Notes: generated by a model from the letters alone, not told the origin. A stretch of 64,000 nucleotides of DNA from Lentihominibacter hominis (GCF_014385065.1 NZ_JACRTA010000001.1:124001-188000), one strand, 5' to 3'; numbered from the stretch's first letter, positions 1-9,080 are shown. Program-made: numbers and translations.

Positions 1-194
1 TCGGCGGTTTCTTCCTCTGCCTGCTTTATCATGAGCGCTGCACTTCTGCCGGCACTGGCTACAGTATCATCTACATATTTTTTTCCTTTTTCTCTTACTT
101 TCTTAAGGTTATATTCCGCTTCTGATACAGCTTCGGCTTTTAATTCTGCAGCCTTCTTTTCAGCTGCTCTTATTTTATCTACAACTTCCTTCAT
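1..194 (-). CDS. Partial coiled-coil protein, probable V/A-type ATPase stalk subunit (G/H-like)
   Basis: Only the N-terminal 64 codons are in the window; the gene runs off the left edge. The start ATG at 194 follows an AAGGGGAT-like ribosome binding site. The protein is an unbroken Lys/Glu/Ala-rich helix with no hydrophobic segment and contains the stretch KIRAAEKKAAELKAEA. This pattern is typical of the small peripheral-stalk subunit (AhaH/NtpF, subunit G/H) that usually opens V/A-type ATPase operons. That the rest of an ATPase operon lies beyond the window is an inference. Another coiled-coil protein cannot be excluded. Confidence 0.5.
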   Translation of the reverse strand, partial: MKEVVDKIRAAEKKAAELKAEAVSEAEYNLKKVREKGKKYVDDTVASAGRSAALMIKQAEEETA

Positions 195-221
195 ACATCT
201 ATCCCCTTTATACTCTTTTTT

Positions 222-1013
222 CTATCTCTTATTTTCCCGACTTTTCATTTTTGTTTTCATATCTTTTTTTGCTTCTTCAAATTTTTTCTTCCCTGTTTCT
301 ATCGACCTTTCCAAATAACGCTCTAAATTTTCCTTAAAAGGCTTGTCTGTCTTAAATGCAAGTATAAAACTTCCTTTTTCCTTTAACTCTTTTCTCTGCT
401 CACTTATAAAGTGTTTCAATTCCTCATACTTAACAATAAATTGATTGTCTACGGCAAATTTTCTGATTTTAACCGATAGCTGCAAAGTATAACACAGATC
501 TACTAAAAAAACTCCGAAAAACAGTCCGATAAAAAAAGAAAATGTCAGATGTGCAGAAAGCCAGTCCACCCAGTTTTCCACACGTGTATTTATCGTAAAA
601 TAGTAAACCGATCCCAAAACTCCCCATATGACAGTGAACTTCAGGCATATCACGCCTTTTATATTAAACTTCTCCCCACTGTAATCCCATAATTTTACAT
701 TCATTCCTTTTACGAATATAAGACCGGCTATAAATTCTATTATGGTCATTATTATTGCCATTATTAAAAAAATAATAAACACATCTATAAAGATATTGCC
801 GGTAACGAGCAATTTTATTACGTGAGATACTTCATACATACCCCAAAGACCAAATCCATATAAAGGGAGATAAGGACCTGCGAGAAAACCCGGATTTATC
901 CAGTTTCTTCTCGGGTTATTTTTTGAAACAAAACGTCTAAACAATAACTCCATACACCATCCGAGACAACTTCCTATAAAGAATAAAAATGCAAACAGTA
1001 AGAATTCGTTCAT
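222..1013 (-). CDS. Putative ABC-transporter type IV permease-like membrane protein (CmpB family)
   Basis: A 263-residue protein with about five hydrophobic segments in the first 180 residues and a strongly charged Lys/Glu-rich cytoplasmic tail. The N-terminus carries the family-typical pattern GSCLGWCMELLFR, then NPGFLAGPYLPLYGFG around residues 40-55, which I recognise from the family annotated as putative ABC transporter permease (CmpB-like). No ATPase partner is adjacent, so a transport function is not demonstrated. The ATG at 1013 follows an AGAGGAGG site. It lies just upstream of the partial stalk-subunit gene on the same strand. Confidence 0.7.
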   Translation of the reverse strand: MNEFLLFAFLFFIGSCLGWCMELLFRRFVSKNNPRRNWINPGFLAGPYLPLYGFGLWGMYEVSHVIKLLVTGNIFIDVFIIFLIMAIIMTIIEFIAGLIFVKGMNVKLWDYSGEKFNIKGVICLKFTVIWGVLGSVYYFTINTRVENWVDWLSAHLTFSFFIGLFFGVFLVDLCYTLQLSVKIRKFAVDNQFIVKYEELKHFISEQRKELKEKGSFILAFKTDKPFKENLERYLERSIETGKKKFEEAKKDMKTKMKSRENKR

Positions 1014-1092
1014 TATATATCCTCCTCTTTGAATATGTTTTCTAATTATTATATATTTTTATTATATAAAAAAACAATTTCAAAAGCAAAAT

Positions 1093-1126
1093 AATACCCG
1101 GATCTTTTATAAAAGATTCGGGTATT
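1093..1126 (-). terminator. Intrinsic terminator downstream of the DUF6512-like gene
   Basis: A 16-bp nearly perfect inverted repeat (arms 1093-1108 and 1111-1126, one G-T pair) starts five bases after the stop codon of the upstream minus-strand gene. ATTTTG follows on the minus strand, so the U-tract is modest. The hairpin is symmetric, but no plus-strand gene converges here. Confidence 0.65.
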
Positions 1127-1130
1127 ACAA

Positions 1131-1673
1131 TCATATGCCATATTTTCCGGTGACAGGATCCTGAAATAGCCCTATACTGGGAGGCTCATAAGTAAATATC
1201 ATAAATAATACAGCCAACGCCATTAACGCTGCCAGAGAACATACAGAAAGAAAAGATGTGTCTGCCTCTGACAGCTCTCCGGAATTTTTATTTTTCATCA
1301 TCATATATCCAATCACATATACGGCAGCTACTCCCATCAAAAATACAGTTATATCAGCAGCCAAGAAATTATATCCCAATACACCTGAATAAGTATAAAA
1401 TGCTGCTACTATTATTATCATTCCAGACAACAAAGAAACCAATCTTATAAAAAGAAAATTCTCAGTTTTTCTGCCGTATACAAAATATTCCAAAGCCGTA
1501 AGAGCTGCCACCGGCCAAAACAATAATTTCAAATGTTCCCACGTGCTTTCATTTACAGCACTTACAAAAGACCATCCTTTCCCCCCAAGCCATTCATACG
1601 TAAAATGAAGCAGCGATCCGCCAGCAGCAGCTACTGCTGCAAACAATACAGAAAAAATCTTTATTCTGCTCAA
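1131..1673 (-). CDS. Integral membrane protein, DUF6512-like
   Basis: A 180-residue protein with about five predicted membrane helices. Near the N-terminus it has GGSLLHFTYEWLGG followed by NESTWEHLKLLFWP. It ends in a Pro-Pro-x-x-x-LF-x-DP-x-TG-x-YGI tail. I recognise this arrangement from the DUF6512 family, whose function is unknown. The start codon is TTG at 1673, supported by AGAGGTG nine bases upstream; no ATG fits. It appears to be a single gene ended by the hairpin at 1093-1126. Confidence 0.65.
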   Translation of the reverse strand: MSRIKIFSVLFAAVAAAGGSLLHFTYEWLGGKGWSFVSAVNESTWEHLKLLFWPVAALTALEYFVYGRKTENFLFIRLVSLLSGMIIIVAAFYTYSGVLGYNFLAADITVFLMGVAAVYVIGYMMMKNKNSGELSEADTSFLSVCSLAALMALAVLFMIFTYEPPSIGLFQDPVTGKYGI

Positions 1674-1817
1674 TTTGATACACCTCTTATCATAATAATC
1701 TTAAATCTCTATTTGATTATATGCAGAAGTACCAATATGGATATTGTTTTTTGTGTGAAACCCTATATAATATATAAATATATATCGTTATCAGAATTTT
1801 TAAGTAAGGATGAAAAT

Positions 1818-1976
1818 ATGTTCAAATTGACAACTATATTGGGAGCTTTAATCATGGGACTGGCAGGTTATCTTTTCGGTTATAAATTCACTGCAAGCAA
1901 ATCAAAATCCCTTGCCATAGGCTTTTTTGTTTTCCTTATACTCGTCGGAATTAAACTTTTTATAGCAGCCAACTAA
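1818..1976 (+). CDS. Small two-helix membrane protein (52 aa)
   Basis: The ATG at 1818 is preceded by AAGGATG at normal spacing. The 52 residues form two hydrophobic helices (about 5-22 and 33-50) joined by a short basic loop with KFTASKSKS. A longer in-frame reading upstream is compositionally unlike protein and has no ribosome binding site, so the short form is preferred. The stop codon overlaps the stop of the convergent moeA-PBP gene by four bases. I do not recognise a family; the length and Gly pattern suggest a small-membrane-protein or DUF class. Confidence 0.6.
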   Translation: MFKLTTILGALIMGLAGYLFGYKFTASKSKSLAIGFFVFLILVGIKLFIAAN

Positions 1977-3880
1977 ACCAAAACTATTCTGCCTGAAGCA
2001 TCACTTGTGTATCCGCCCAGACGGTCAAGCTCTTTTTTAAATTCCGGGCTTTTTATGATATCTGTAAATGCTTTGATGTGAGGCAGCTCCAGAAATCTTA
2101 CGGGCGCTGCAAAATCATACTCTTCATATGCCACCTCTATAAAATCCAGTCCCATGGCTCTTGCCGCCGACAGCACGCCCATTCCCGCATCGGCACTTTC
2201 GCTGGCTACAGCAGCTGCCACCGCCATATGAGTTGCCATTTCCCTGTCATATCCGTTTATTTTCTCACTGTCCATGCCCAACTGTTTAAGCTTGTAATCC
2301 AGCAGCACTCTGGTGCCTGCGCCTCTCTGTCTGTTGACATATCTTACATCAGGATTTTCCAGATCCTCTATGCCTTTTATACCGAGAGGATTGCCCTTCT
2401 TGACCATTATTCCCTGAATTCTGTTAACTCCCTTTATTATGGCCATAGGCTCCTTAAACAAACGCTTTACATAAGGTACATTGTACTGCCCTGTTTCTTC
2501 GTCCAGCAAATGTATTGGAGCCATATGCGCCTCGCCGCGCTTCAAAGACATCAGTCCGCCCATACTGCCTACATGAGTGCTGGAAACAAACATATTGTTA
2601 TATTTTCCCGGCATCATATCAGCTGTTATATCAAGAATAAGATCGTGACTCCCTATTATGACGATAGTGTTTTCCACTTCATTTTTATTCCTGTAAAGCT
2701 CTATTTTTACCTTTTCCCCTGCTTCCACGCCTTCACTGCTCTGCTCTATTACACAGAATCCATCGGCTCTCACAAGGGACATGGCAGCTCCTGCGCCTCT
2801 GGCAAGCGGTGCAGCGACAAACTTATCGCCAACCTTTCCAACCTTTACTCTCACATATTCCTTATGCTTAAGGCTTGACACTATACGCTTTGATATGTGA
2901 GCCTCTATCTGCTCATTTACCGCTTCATTCCTTCTGCCCATAATGCTGAGAAGAGGTGCGACAAAATTTTCAAAGCCTATATATGCCGAAACGGGATATC
3001 CCGGAAGGCCTATAACCGGTTTATTTTTCACCATTGCCAGTATAACCGGCTTGCCGGGCTTTATGGCAACTCCATGCACTATAACTTCACCCAGCTCCCT
3101 GAGAACATGTACCGTATAATCTTCCGTTCCGGCACTTGAGCCTGCATTTATTATCACCATATCATACTTGTCTGCAGCATCAGATACCTTGCTGAGAATC
3201 TCATCGTAATCATCCTTTATAGGTGGAAATCTGTGGCCGTTTCCTCCCATGGTCGTTACCATGTTTTCAAACATTCTTGAATTGGACTCAAGTATGCTGC
3301 CCTCTTTTATTTCTTCACCGGGTTCTATGATCTCTGTTCCTGTGGGAAAAATCGCCACGTCCGGTTTTTTCACCACATCTATTTCAAGGATTCCTGCTGA
3401 CAGCAGCACACCTATATCTATAGCTCTGATCTTATGGCTGCCGGGCAATATCATTTCTCCCGCAACGATATCCTCTCCTATTGGTCTTATATGCTGCCAC
3501 GGAGCCGCCGATGATGTTATTCTCACTCCGTCATCTGTTTCCACTATATCCTCTGCCATAATTACGGCATCATATGGATTGTGAACAGGATCTCCCGTAT
3601 CCACTACAGTATACATATTTTCCTGCAAAATTACCGGAGAAGTCTCTGTGGCACCTTCCGTATCTTTTGCCGATACAGCGATTCCGTCCATAGCCGACGC
3701 ATTGAAAAGAGGTGAACTGTATCTGGCATATACTGCGCTCATGGTTACTCTGCCCAGACTTTCCGTTACCGGAATCCTCTCTGCAGGCATGGTTAAAAGC
3801 TCCGAAACGGCCTTCAGATATTTTTCTCTTGCCTCATCCACCGGAATGGTGTTCAAATATAGATTTCTCTTCTTGCTCAT
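1973..3880 (-). CDS. MoeA-type molybdopterin biosynthesis protein fused to a periplasmic-binding-protein-like domain
   Basis: 635 residues. Residues 1-400 are a complete MoeA-like protein: GTE motif near 181, NAGSSAGTEDYT near 245-256, KPGKPVILA and GLPGYPVSAY near 275-300. Residues about 405-625 form a PBP-like domain (VIIGSHDLILDITADM, then NRQRGAGTRVLLDYKL) of the kind found fused to MoeA in anaerobes and archaea. There is no signal peptide, so the binding domain is cytoplasmic. MoeA inserts metal into activated molybdopterin; the extra domain is thought to bind a ligand, but which one is unknown. It is the last gene of the moaD-thiF-mobB-moeA-moeA series, 12 bases after the second moeA. 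Confidence 0.9.
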   Translation of the reverse strand: MSKKRNLYLNTIPVDEAREKYLKAVSELLTMPAERIPVTESLGRVTMSAVYARYSSPLFNASAMDGIAVSAKDTEGATETSPVILQENMYTVVDTGDPVHNPYDAVIMAEDIVETDDGVRITSSAAPWQHIRPIGEDIVAGEMILPGSHKIRAIDIGVLLSAGILEIDVVKKPDVAIFPTGTEIIEPGEEIKEGSILESNSRMFENMVTTMGGNGHRFPPIKDDYDEILSKVSDAADKYDMVIINAGSSAGTEDYTVHVLRELGEVIVHGVAIKPGKPVILAMVKNKPVIGLPGYPVSAYIGFENFVAPLLSIMGRRNEAVNEQIEAHISKRIVSSLKHKEYVRVKVGKVGDKFVAAPLARGAGAAMSLVRADGFCVIEQSSEGVEAGEKVKIELYRNKNEVENTIVIIGSHDLILDITADMMPGKYNNMFVSSTHVGSMGGLMSLKRGEAHMAPIHLLDEETGQYNVPYVKRLFKEPMAIIKGVNRIQGIMVKKGNPLGIKGIEDLENPDVRYVNRQRGAGTRVLLDYKLKQLGMDSEKINGYDREMATHMAVAAAVASESADAGMGVLSAARAMGLDFIEVAYEEYDFAAPVRFLELPHIKAFTDIIKSPEFKKELDRLGGYTSDASGRIVLV

Positions 3881-3892
3881 ATATATCCTCTC

Positions 3893-5125
3893 CTAAAACA
3901 GTGTAACCTCTACAAACTCTCCCTGTTTAAGTCCTTCCGAATTGGTATCTGTCAAAGTATATCCGTCAGCCCTTGTCAAAACAGTCATTAAGCCGGACTT
4001 TCCCAGAACAGGTATTGCGTCGTACACCCCATCACTGCCCTCTTTAAGCTCCAGCGGCATACATGTAGCCTTTCCCCCTGCCGACGGCACATTTTCCGTA
4101 ATACGCGCAATGGTTTTCTTTGGCTCTTTCTGACAGGTAAGCTGTCTGTACAGCCATGCTATAAACAATTCGAATATCAGCAGCGCAGCTACAGGATGTC
4201 CCGGCAGTCCTGCCAGTATTGTCCCGCTTTTGCCGTCATATGCCAAAATAGTAGGCTTTCCCGGTTTTACCGCTATGCCATGAGTAAACACCCCAACGTC
4301 AGACAGCTCATCCATTATATCGGCAGTATAATCCTTATCTCCCTGAGAACTTCCTCCCGATACGATTACCACATCACTGACGTCCATAGTCTTTGAAATG
4401 GCATTCTTTATTGCATCTCTGTCATCTTTAAGGACAAGCTTCTCAGCTACGACAAAACCGTTTTTTTCCGCGGCTGCTGACAGGGAATGAGTATTTATAT
4501 CTCTGGTCTGCCCCGGTTTTATGGCGCCGTCCGCACCTGCAAGCTCATCGCCTGTGGATATCACCGTCACCTTCCACGGCTTGAAAACCGGTATCTGCGA
4601 AACTCCGGCTGATGCCAGAACGCCTGTATCCTGCGGCCTCATTAAGGTACCTTTTCTAAGGAACACCGTCCCCATGCCGATGTCTTCTCCTGCTGATATG
4701 ACATTCCTTCCAACCGATACAGAATCATACACAGCAATGCTGTTTTCATCAAATTTCTCTGTATGCTCTATCATAACCACCGAATCGGCACCTTCCGGCA
4801 GCATACCTCCTGTCGGAACATAACATGCCTGTCCTGGAAATATGATTTTTGCGGCAGCTTCCCCCATGGACACTTCCCCCACAACATCCAGAAACACAGG
4901 AATGCTTTCCGAAACTCCCTGAGTATCTTTGGCTCTCACGGCATATCCGTCAACAGTGGACTTATTAAAGCCGGGAACATTTTCGGCCGCGGTAATATCC
5001 TCCGCAAGAACTCTGTTCCGACCTTTTGAAAAATCAATATATTCAACACCGGGAATTTTACCCGCCGCGTTTTCCAGCAGCTTGCCCCGTGCTTCATCAA
5101 TGGTATCAACATTCAGCAATCTCAT
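3893..5125 (-). CDS. moeA: Molybdopterin molybdenumtransferase (MoeA family)
   Basis: 410 residues, the usual MoeA length. The N-terminal domain contains PGFNKSTVDGYAV (51-63). The central MoCF-type domain has STGDEL near 190 and SGGSSQGDKDYT at 256-267. KPGKPTILA and GLPGHPVAA follow near 290-318, and a C-terminal beta domain ends the protein. MoeA catalyses metal ligation into adenylylated molybdopterin. With a tungstate importer and a tungsten-type oxidoreductase nearby, tungsten insertion is the likely job; two MoeA copies are common in organisms that use tungsten. It lies between the mobB-like gene and the moeA fusion in one cluster. Confidence 0.92.
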   Translation of the reverse strand: MRLLNVDTIDEARGKLLENAAGKIPGVEYIDFSKGRNRVLAEDITAAENVPGFNKSTVDGYAVRAKDTQGVSESIPVFLDVVGEVSMGEAAAKIIFPGQACYVPTGGMLPEGADSVVMIEHTEKFDENSIAVYDSVSVGRNVISAGEDIGMGTVFLRKGTLMRPQDTGVLASAGVSQIPVFKPWKVTVISTGDELAGADGAIKPGQTRDINTHSLSAAAEKNGFVVAEKLVLKDDRDAIKNAISKTMDVSDVVIVSGGSSQGDKDYTADIMDELSDVGVFTHGIAVKPGKPTILAYDGKSGTILAGLPGHPVAALLIFELFIAWLYRQLTCQKEPKKTIARITENVPSAGGKATCMPLELKEGSDGVYDAIPVLGKSGLMTVLTRADGYTLTDTNSEGLKQGEFVEVTLF

Positions 5126-5143
5126 ATCTTACAGTCCTCTTAT

Positions 5144-5785
5144 CTAATTTATTCTTATTACTATCTCTTTACCTTCTTCATAGCCATCCAGAGCCTTTAC
5201 TGCACCTATTACAACATTTTGCAGAGTCCTCTGCACAAAAGGCACCATTCCTATCTCTTTGCCGTCTATGATAAGCTGTATATCAACTTCCTCCTCATGT
5301 TCCTTCGTCTTTTTTTCAATCAGATCTGCCAATCTCTCCACTTCCTTTCTTCCATTAATGACAGGAAATCCTCTGTACTCCTGCATTGCTTCTGCTATTA
5401 CTCCCGATATGGCAATGGCTTCATCGCACATTCTCTTATCTATATCATCAGTATTCCTGCCGGTGATTATGGTAGGACATTTTATTCCGCAGTCACCTTC
5501 CAGTATTATAAAGTCCTCTTTATAATATTTTAAAAGAGCCTCTGCACTCATTCTCGAATCCATCATTATGACTGTATCATTTGGTCCCAGCGCCGTCACT
5601 GTGTATGCTCCGCTTTCCCTGTGAACATAAGTGTCCGTCCCAGGCACATCGCTGCGATATTCTTCATAATGTATATCTTTGAGAGTTCCCACCGTATAGT
5701 CTCGTCTTCTCAGTTCTTTTATAAGTGCTGAGACTGTAGTTGTCTTTCCCGTCTTGGAAAAACCTTTCACCATAACCATTCTCAT
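5144..5785 (-). CDS. MobB-like GTP-binding protein of pterin cofactor biosynthesis
   Basis: 213 residues. A P-loop, GFSKTGKTT, sits at residues 8-16 after a short beta strand. A downstream segment, KEDFIILEGDCGIKCPTI, resembles the Walker B/GxKxP region of MobB. The C-terminal 45 residues add a beta-rich extension not present in E. coli MobB. MobB-type proteins assist nucleotide attachment to molybdopterin in bis-MGD formation. Tungsten aldehyde oxidoreductases do not need the dinucleotide, so the protein may instead act as a metal-insertion or delivery GTPase; that is inference. It sits between the ThiF-like gene (2 bp gap) and moeA. Confidence 0.82.
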   Translation of the reverse strand: MRMVMVKGFSKTGKTTTVSALIKELRRRDYTVGTLKDIHYEEYRSDVPGTDTYVHRESGAYTVTALGPNDTVIMMDSRMSAEALLKYYKEDFIILEGDCGIKCPTIITGRNTDDIDKRMCDEAIAISGVIAEAMQEYRGFPVINGRKEVERLADLIEKKTKEHEEEVDIQLIIDGKEIGMVPFVQRTLQNVVIGAVKALDGYEEGKEIVIRIN

Positions 5786-5787
5786 TA

Positions 5788-6477
5788 TTATTCTCCAAAA
5801 TCTATTATTTCATATTGATGATTCATCAAATCCACCGTAAGCAGCTTGCCTTCAAGGCTGCTTTCTTTTCCCAGAAGCAGCTTTATTGCTTCCGCAACTT
5901 CCAGCGCCGAAATCACTGCAGGCGTAAAATAAGGATTCCCCGTATCATTTTCGTCTCCTCCGACAGATTCTCCTTCATATAAAGCCTCTATCATTCTTTG
6001 ACCCGGTATTATAACTGAAACCTGTCCGTTCCAACCGGCCACCGCTCCATGAACAAGGGGAATGCCTGCCTCTTCACATGCTGCTTCCAGCATCTTTCTG
6101 GCCTCCGCATTATCAAGAGCATCCACTGCCACATCCGAATCTGCAATGATTTCCCTGACATTTTTTTCATCTATGAAGCTATTGACGGCGATAACTTCCA
6201 CCTCTGAATTTATCAGCCTGCTCTGCACTGCAGCTTCCTCTGCCTTGGACTTTCCCATATTCTCCTCATTGGAAAATACCTGTCTGTTGAGATTGGTTTC
6301 ATCAAAGACATCTCCGTCCACGGCGACAACAGTTCCCACGCCGGTACGTACAAGTCCTTCGATTACTCCCCCGCCAAGACCTCCACAGCCTGCTACGCAT
6401 GCTTTCTTGCCTGCAAGAATTCTGTTTTCTTCTTGTGAAATGGCAGTATGATTTCTCTCATAACGTCTTTTCCTCAT
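5788..6477 (-). CDS. ThiF/MoeB/HesA-family adenylyltransferase
   Basis: 229 residues with the E1-like Rossmann fold: GCGGLGGG near 30-37, DGDVFDETNLNRQ near 54-66 and the DALDNAEAR element near 115-123. The usual CxxC zinc pairs are absent, as in the short clostridial MoeB-like subgroup. It should adenylate the C-terminal Gly-Gly of the adjacent MoaD-like sulfur carrier, whose stop lies one base upstream. A ThiS-activating role is possible in principle, but the molybdopterin gene context argues for MoaD activation. Confidence 0.88.
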   Translation of the reverse strand: MRKRRYERNHTAISQEENRILAGKKACVAGCGGLGGGVIEGLVRTGVGTVVAVDGDVFDETNLNRQVFSNEENMGKSKAEEAAVQSRLINSEVEVIAVNSFIDEKNVREIIADSDVAVDALDNAEARKMLEAACEEAGIPLVHGAVAGWNGQVSVIIPGQRMIEALYEGESVGGDENDTGNPYFTPAVISALEVAEAIKLLLGKESSLEGKLLTVDLMNHQYEIIDFGE

Positions 6478-6478
6478 A

Positions 6479-6718
6479 TCATCCTCCCGAAACTTTTGAA
6501 AAGGCTTTCAGCAGATCGCCTTCCTGAAGCTTGTCATATATCATTACTCTCTTGTTGTTTATGGAAACAAATCCGAAATTTTTTATCTTCTTGTAATCCA
6601 ATCCTGCAATCTTCAGAGCTTCATCACATGTACAGCCTTCGGGAACATCGTATACACGTTCCTTATCTTCACCGAAATACTTTCTCAGCGTTCCTCTGAG
6701 CGTTATGGTTACCTTCAT
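6479..6718 (-). CDS. moaD: MoaD/ThiS-family sulfur carrier protein
   Basis: 79 residues, beta-grasp size, ending in VSGG, the C-terminal Gly-Gly needed for adenylation and thiocarboxylate formation. It starts MKVTITLRGTLRKYFG and has a hydrophobic core typical of MoaD. It donates sulfur to precursor Z in molybdopterin synthesis. The matching moaE, moaA and moaC genes are not in the window. It is the first gene of the five-gene cofactor cluster, 117 bases downstream of the oxidoreductase gene and separated from it by a hairpin. Confidence 0.88.
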   Translation of the reverse strand: MKVTITLRGTLRKYFGEDKERVYDVPEGCTCDEALKIAGLDYKKIKNFGFVSINNKRVMIYDKLQEGDLLKAFSKVSGG

Positions 6719-6778
6719 AATTACTCATCCTTTCTATAGGCCAAGTATACACCAACTTTACTTATTTATAAATACGCC

Positions 6779-6811
6779 AAAACCGGCAAGCTCTTTCTGC
6801 TTACCGGCTTT
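6779..6811 (-). terminator. Hairpin between the oxidoreductase gene and moaD
   Basis: A 13-bp stem with two wobble pairs (6779-6791 with 6799-6811) and a 7-base loop follows the stop of the aldehyde oxidoreductase gene. The U-tract is only four bases, so partial read-through into moaD is plausible. That would couple cofactor synthesis to the oxidoreductase operon. Confidence 0.55.
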
Positions 6812-6834
6812 AGTCAAAATTTCAATATTATTTT

Positions 6835-8607
6835 CTACAAAATAGACCGAATCAGTTCTTCCGGCATTGTACCGTCTTTATTCCAGCCCATTACTTCATA
6901 ATACTGATCAAGCATATCCTCGAAAGCTTCCTGAGGAATCTTCTGTCCCGCAGCCGGACCTTCGCCTCCCAGAGCTTCTCTTACAAGTCTCTTAGGGATC
7001 GTATCGTTGGCTCTGTTAAATCCTTCTCTCTGGTTGAATGCTCTTCCTATGTTGAGAACTCTTCTGCCGACTTCTCCCATTTCTTCGGCAGTCCACTTCT
7101 CTCCGGTTATCATAGTAAGCATCTCTGCCATAATGTCATATGTTATAGTCCCCCAAAAGTCGCATATGCATAACGAAAATTTAACTGCATTGAACTCTCC
7201 CAGTTCATATACCATCTGACCTTTTCCTTCTGATGTATACGGAGGAACTGCTGCGGCAAATACCTCCACATTCGGAGCATATGCTCTCATATGACATGCG
7301 CCTCTGTCGGAAACCGCATACGCCAATGACATTCCCCATGAACCACGTGGCTCATACTGAGGGAATTCAAGCCCTTTAACCTGCATAGCGAAATCTGTAC
7401 CGCCATATTTTTCGGAGCAGTATTTCACGCCCTTGCATAAATCCGCTCCCACGCCTTCCTGGCGCGCCATCAGCTCTACCATTTCGATCATCTTATCAGC
7501 TTCGCCGAATCTGATGCCGAAATCGTGAAGACCCTTTTCTGTCATTTCCATGGCCCATACAATGGTGTCTCCAGCGCTTATGGTATCCAGACCCATATTG
7601 TCGCAGACTTCATTAAATTTTACTATATGCTCAGGATCTGTTATACCGGCATTAGGTCCTGCAACGGCAATAGTTTCGTACTCGGGACCTTCACATACGG
7701 CATTCCCTATCTTAAGGAAATTGCCGCAGCCCAGTCCGCAGCTTCCGCATCCTCTCTTGCCTTCTCTGTACTGCATGAGTACATCTCCGTTATATTTTTC
7801 CCATTCAGGATCGTTTGCTCCCGAGAAATTCTTGTAAGGGACTATTCCGCCGTCTCCGCACGCTTCAAGGAACGCTGTTGTTCCGGCATCGTAAACGAAT
7901 GTATTGTCTTCCTGAAGAACATCATCGTGAAGTATCTCAAGTATTCTGTCTGTAGTCTTTTCTATATCAGCTACCTTTACACCCTTTGTTCCCTTGATAA
8001 GGATAGCCTTCATCTTCTTTGATCCCATTACAGCTCCGATGCCGCCCCTTCCGGCCTGTCTGTAATAGTCGGAATTTATACATGCCATATTGCTAAGCTT
8101 TTCGCCTGCAGGTCCGATAGACATTATGCTGTAATCGGTACCGTACTGCTCCGCTAAAACAGCTTCTGCTTCATGAGATCCTCTGCCCCACAGATCTGCT
8201 GCATCAAGAAATTTCACTTTATCGTCTTCGATAACCACATAACATGGCTCCTCCGAAATTCCTTCAAAAATTATCATATCATATCCGGCGAACTTTATCT
8301 TTATACCTGCATGACCTCCTATGGAGCAGTCATTCATCGTTCCCGTAGCCGGCGATTTTGCTGCCACCGAAAGCTTTCCCGAACAAGGCACAGGAGTTCC
8401 TGTAAGAGGTCCTGTGGTCAGAAACAGCTTGTTGTCTTCACCCAGTGCATCGATCCCCGGGTCAAGCTCTTCATACATATATCTTATTGCCAGACCTTTT
8501 GATCCGATGTACTTTCTGGCAAAATCCATTCTCAAAGGCTCCGTGGAGGCCTTTTTTTCTTTTAAATTTATCCTCAATACGTTATTCTGATATCCCAGCA
8601 TTGTCAT
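6835..8607 (-). CDS. aor: Tungsten-dependent aldehyde:ferredoxin oxidoreductase
   Basis: 590 residues, close to the normal family length. N-terminal motifs include GPLTGTPVPCSGKLSVAAKS, and GRGGIGAVMGSKKMKAI near 187-203 follows the family pterin-binding pattern. Cys287-x2-Cys290-x3-Cys294 plus a later Cys (480 or 482, in FSLCICDFWG) match the four ligands of the AOR [4Fe-4S] cluster. The enzyme oxidises aldehydes to carboxylates (or reduces acids) with ferredoxin and a bis-pterin tungsten cofactor, in the cytoplasm. It follows a polyferredoxin gene by 18 bases. A candidate Tuco-type riboswitch precedes the pair. The true aldehyde substrate cannot be read from sequence. Confidence 0.93.
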   Translation of the reverse strand: MTMLGYQNNVLRINLKEKKASTEPLRMDFARKYIGSKGLAIRYMYEELDPGIDALGEDNKLFLTTGPLTGTPVPCSGKLSVAAKSPATGTMNDCSIGGHAGIKIKFAGYDMIIFEGISEEPCYVVIEDDKVKFLDAADLWGRGSHEAEAVLAEQYGTDYSIMSIGPAGEKLSNMACINSDYYRQAGRGGIGAVMGSKKMKAILIKGTKGVKVADIEKTTDRILEILHDDVLQEDNTFVYDAGTTAFLEACGDGGIVPYKNFSGANDPEWEKYNGDVLMQYREGKRGCGSCGLGCGNFLKIGNAVCEGPEYETIAVAGPNAGITDPEHIVKFNEVCDNMGLDTISAGDTIVWAMEMTEKGLHDFGIRFGEADKMIEMVELMARQEGVGADLCKGVKYCSEKYGGTDFAMQVKGLEFPQYEPRGSWGMSLAYAVSDRGACHMRAYAPNVEVFAAAVPPYTSEGKGQMVYELGEFNAVKFSLCICDFWGTITYDIMAEMLTMITGEKWTAEEMGEVGRRVLNIGRAFNQREGFNRANDTIPKRLVREALGGEGPAAGQKIPQEAFEDMLDQYYEVMGWNKDGTMPEELIRSIL

Positions 8608-8625
8608 AAACTCTACCTCCTTTGC

Positions 8626-9012
8626 CTATTCAAATGTAAGTGCATTCTGCGGACAAGTCTTCACACACTTAGGATCTCCCTTACAAGTGTCACAGATGTA
8701 TGATTTTTCATCTCTTATCCTTACGACTTTTTTAGGACATTTTTCCGCACATGTACCGCATCCTATACACTTGTCAAAATCCACTTTAATGTATTCATCA
8801 ATGCTTATTGCTCCCGTCGGACAATTCTTCTGACAGATACCGCAAAGAATACAATAATGATCCGCATATTTAAGCGCCCCCTTATCATAGTAAGTCTCTA
8901 TGGCAATTCTGGCCTTTGAAGGTATGTACTCGCCTTCCTTGTATGCAGAACAGACCTGCGCACATAACTGGCAGCCTATACATTTAGCTTTTTTGAATTT
9001 GAGTCTTTTCAT
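8626..9012 (-). CDS. Polyferredoxin-type [4Fe-4S] electron carrier partner of the oxidoreductase
   Basis: 128 residues with four Cys clusters: CIGCQLCAQVC near 12-22, CILCGICQKNC near 56, CIGCGTCAEKC near 82, and CDTCKGDPKCVKTC near the C-terminus. This is the small 4Fe-4S protein that commonly accompanies aor genes and probably carries its electrons. The ATG at 9012 has GGAGTAAAGGA upstream. It is the first gene of the two-gene operon behind the riboswitch at 9081-9220. Confidence 0.9.
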   Translation of the reverse strand: MKRLKFKKAKCIGCQLCAQVCSAYKEGEYIPSKARIAIETYYDKGALKYADHYCILCGICQKNCPTGAISIDEYIKVDFDKCIGCGTCAEKCPKKVVRIRDEKSYICDTCKGDPKCVKTCPQNALTFE

Positions 9013-9080
9013 ATTCCTTTACTCCTTCCCCATGCAGAATAGAAAATACATTTTCGTCTCTGTCAATATTTCCGCATATT

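Noticed and set aside
1533..1817. Extended N-terminus of the small plus-strand membrane gene
   Set aside because: The extension is antisense to the DUF6512-like gene and not protein-like; a good ribosome binding site supports the start at 1818.
2078..2878. A 266-codon plus-strand frame
   Set aside because: It is a shadow of the moeA fusion; its composition (Cys, His, Tyr rich) is not protein-like and no motif is present.
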